The notes under the pieces: generated by a model
The model's database searches: none
The model's input: the letters and a program-made list of their open reading frames with translations, nothing else
Told to the model about the DNA's origin: nothing
Program-made: the position numbers and the translations under genes
Shown here: positions 62,111 to 64,000 of the stretch, piece by piece
Layout: every line of letters begins with the position of its first letter
Numbering within the stretch: position 1 is the stretch's first letter
Assembly: GCA_964057225.1 (NCBI GenBank)
Contig: CAXKVF010000074.1
Location: 186,001 to 250,000 of the forward strand
Direction of reading: 5' to 3'
DNA length: 64,000 nt
Source of the DNA: Auanema rhodensis
Lineage: Eukaryota; Nematoda; Chromadorea; Rhabditida; Rhabditidae

Positions 62111-64000
62111 ATTAGATTCCTCATGTCCATATTAGTCTAAAAACAAATTTTTATTGATATTGCTTCATGGTAACCATGACTTTGAAATTTACGTGAACTT
62201 TAATTTATGCTAATTAAATGTACACGTGATGTGCACTTGGTGTGTAACTCGCTTCACGTGAAAGATAAAAAGATGCGGTTTTCAAAATTAGATTCCCCAT
62301 GTCCATATTAGTCTAAAAACAAATTTTTATTGATATTGGTGCATGGTAACCATGACTTTGAAATTTACGTGAACTTTAATTTATGCTAATTAAATGTACA
62401 CGTGATGTGCACTTGGTATGTAACTCGCTTCACGTGAAAGATGAAGAGATGCGGTTTTCAAAATTAGATTCCCCATGTCCATATTAGTCTAAAAACAAAT
62501 TTTTATTGATATTGGTTCATGGTAACCATGACTTTGAAATTTACGTGAACTTTCATTTATGCTAATTAAATGTACACGTGATGTGCACTTGGTATGTAAC
62601 TCGCTTCACGTGAAAGATAAAGAGATGCGGTTTTCAAAATTAGATTCCCCATGTCCATATTAGTCTAAAAACAAATTTTTATTGATATTGGTGCATGGTA
62701 ACCATGACTTTGAAATTTACGTGAACTTTAATTTATGCTAATTAAATGTACACGTGATGTGCACTTGGTATGTAACTCGCTTCACGTGAAAGATGAAGAG
62801 ATGCGGTTTTCAAAATTAGATTCCCCATGTCCATATTAGTCTAAAAACAAATTTTTATTGATATTGGTGCATGGTAACCATGACTTTGAAATTTACGTGA
62901 ACTTTAATTTATGCTAATTAAATGTACACGTGATGTGCACTTGGTATGCAACTCGCTTCACGTGAAAGATAAAGAGATGCGGTTTTCAAAATTAGATTTC
63001 CCATGTCCATATTAGTCTAAAAACAAATTTTTATTGATATTGGTGCATGGTAACCATGACTTTGAAATTTACGTGAACTTCAATTTATGCTAATTAAATG
63101 TACACGTGATGTGCACTTGGTATGTAACTCGCTTCACGTGAAAGATAAAGAGATGCGGTTTTCAAAATTAGATTCCCCATGTCCATATTAGTCTAAAAAC
63201 AAATTTTTATTGATATTGGTTCATGGTAACCATGACTTTGAAATTTACGTGAACTTTAATTTATGCTAATTAAATGTACACGTGATGTGCACTTGGTATG
63301 TAACTCGCTTCACGTGAAAGATAAAGAGATGCGGTTTTCAAAATTAGATTCCCCATGTCCATATTAGTCTAAAAACAAATTTTTATTGATATTGGTGCAT
63401 GGTAACCATGACTTTGAAATTTACGTGAACTTTAATTTATGCTAATTAAATGTACACGTGATGTGCACTTGGTATGTAACTCGCTTCACGTGAAAGATGA
63501 AGAGATGCCGTTTTCAAAATTAGATTCCCCATGTCCATATTAGTCTAAAAACAAATTTTTATTGATATTGGTGCATGGTAACCATGACTTTGAAATTTAC
63601 GTGAACTTTAATTTATGCTAATTAAATGTACACGTGATGTGCACTTGGTATGTAACTCGCTTCACGTGAAAGATAAAGAGATGCGGTTTTCAAAATTAGA
63701 TTCCCCATGTCCATATTAGTCTAAAAACAAATTTTTATTGATATTGGTGCATGGTAACCATGACTTTGAAATTTACGTGAACTTTAATTTATGCTAATTA
63801 AATGTACACGTGATGTGCACTTGGTATGTAACTCGCTTCACGTGAAAGATAAAGAGATGCGGTTTTCAAAATTAGATTCCCCATGTCCATATTAGTCTTA
63901 AAACAAATTTTTATTGATATTGGTGCATGGTAACCATGACTTTGAAATTTACGTGAACTTTAATTTATGCTAATTAAATGTACACGTGATGTGCACTTGG
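62111..64000 (+). repeat. Right-edge monomers, ggtgc-rich, with left-edge variants
   Basis: m354 (attcctcatg, gcttc, A132G, G160A) is like the T14A monomers. m357-m359 (62639-63166) run ggtgc with gatgaag, ggtgc with T135C (tatgcaac), then ggtgc with T91C, much as m12, m13 and m15 do at 1937-2640. m361 has G167C (gatgccg). The array continues beyond base 64000; the last copy stops at monomer position 130. Confidence 0.85.

Larger units (their letters stand above)
1..64000 (+). repeat. 176-bp satellite array, 363 complete monomers plus 130 bp
   Basis: The motif attagattcc that opens the window returns at 177, 353, 529 and so on every 176 bp to the end, always in the same orientation. I followed the phase through the window. 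Only six length changes were found: +1 near 15061, 16294 and 17527; -10 near 40424 and 54493; -1 near 43493. With these the last complete monomer ends at 63870, and 63871-64000 is a 130-bp partial copy. Consensus G+C is 56/176. Stops occur in all frames on both strands and 176 is 3n+2, so no long ORF can form. No transposon, gene or unique sequence interrupts the array. Long homogeneous tandem arrays of nucleosome-sized units are typical of eukaryotic centromeric or pericentromeric heterochromatin. That role is inferred; the family is not one I recognise. Confidence 0.98.

Noticed and set aside
1-64000. Coding sequence on either strand
   Set aside because: taa, tag and tga occur often in the monomer, as do tta, cta and tca. 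A 176-bp period shifts frame at each unit, so any frame meets all the stops within three monomers. Short ORFs that recur every 176 bp are by-products of the repeat.
1-64000. CRISPR array
   Set aside because: The period is 176 bp and the whole unit is conserved. There are no short direct repeats with unique spacers, no leader and no cas genes.
1-64000. Human-type CENP-B box
   Set aside because: The best candidate is around cgcttcacgtgaaag, followed later by gcgg. It lacks the TTCG core and the correctly spaced CGGG, so I do not call it.
1-64000. Known families: human alpha satellite (171 bp), Arabidopsis 178-bp and Brassica 176-bp centromere repeats
   Set aside because: The length is near or equal, but I recognise no shared sequence with what I remember of these. 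Length alone is not evidence; a database search would settle it.

Overview
The whole 64-kb window is one uninterrupted satellite DNA array. A monomer of 176 bp, about 32% G+C in its consensus, is repeated head to tail from the first base to the last: 363 complete monomers plus a 130-bp partial one. Monomer arithmetic closes exactly. Three 1-bp insertions, two 10-bp deletions and one 1-bp deletion give a net -18, and 64000 = 363 x 176 + 130 - 18. I see no protein-coding gene, RNA gene, transposon, CRISPR array or non-satellite base, and no change of orientation. The period is not a multiple of 3 and stops are dense on both strands, so no long reading frame can cross the array. Such an array points to a eukaryotic centromere, pericentromere or other heterochromatic block. 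The monomer length fits nucleosome-scale centromeric satellites of plants and animals. I do not recognise the family and cannot name the organism.

Monomers are very similar, and most differ from the consensus by zero to a few bases. The same few differences recur in ordered combinations, which shows a layered higher-order repeat (HOR) structure. Monomers are numbered m1 (starting at base 1) to m364 (partial). In monomer coordinates the useful diagnostic sites are 52/53/55 (ggttc, ggtgc, gcttc, agttc), 77 (gaatttt), 79 (gaaatatac), 82, 91, 96, 116, 142, 147, 150, 156/157 (gataaag, gatgaag, gaaaaag) and 162.

Layout. At 1-4224 an 8-monomer block recurs 16 monomers later. From 353 to 7744 a five-monomer cassette occurs four times. 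From 7921 to 14608 lies a 17-monomer HOR with shrinking later copies. At 14609-17603 a 7-monomer HOR (1233 bp) carries a shared 1-bp insertion. At 19012-22531 there are two 10-monomer copies. At 25348-31683 lies a shortened paralogue of 1585-10384. At 33620-37315 a 21-monomer block recurs at 44345-48040. Two 20-monomer copies lie side by side at 45401-48920 and 48921-52440 and contain a 12-monomer unit. A 28-monomer block at 39076-43992 recurs at 53145-58062 and shares a rare 10-bp deletion. A 17-/19-monomer pair occupies 55775-62110. The right edge brings back variants from the left edge.

The picture is repeated unequal exchange and segmental duplication in whole-monomer steps. One monomer, m222, reads as a crossover product. 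Each monomer carries three ACGTGA motifs 33 and 32 bp apart and three short inverted repeats. Any centromere role is inferred from architecture only.
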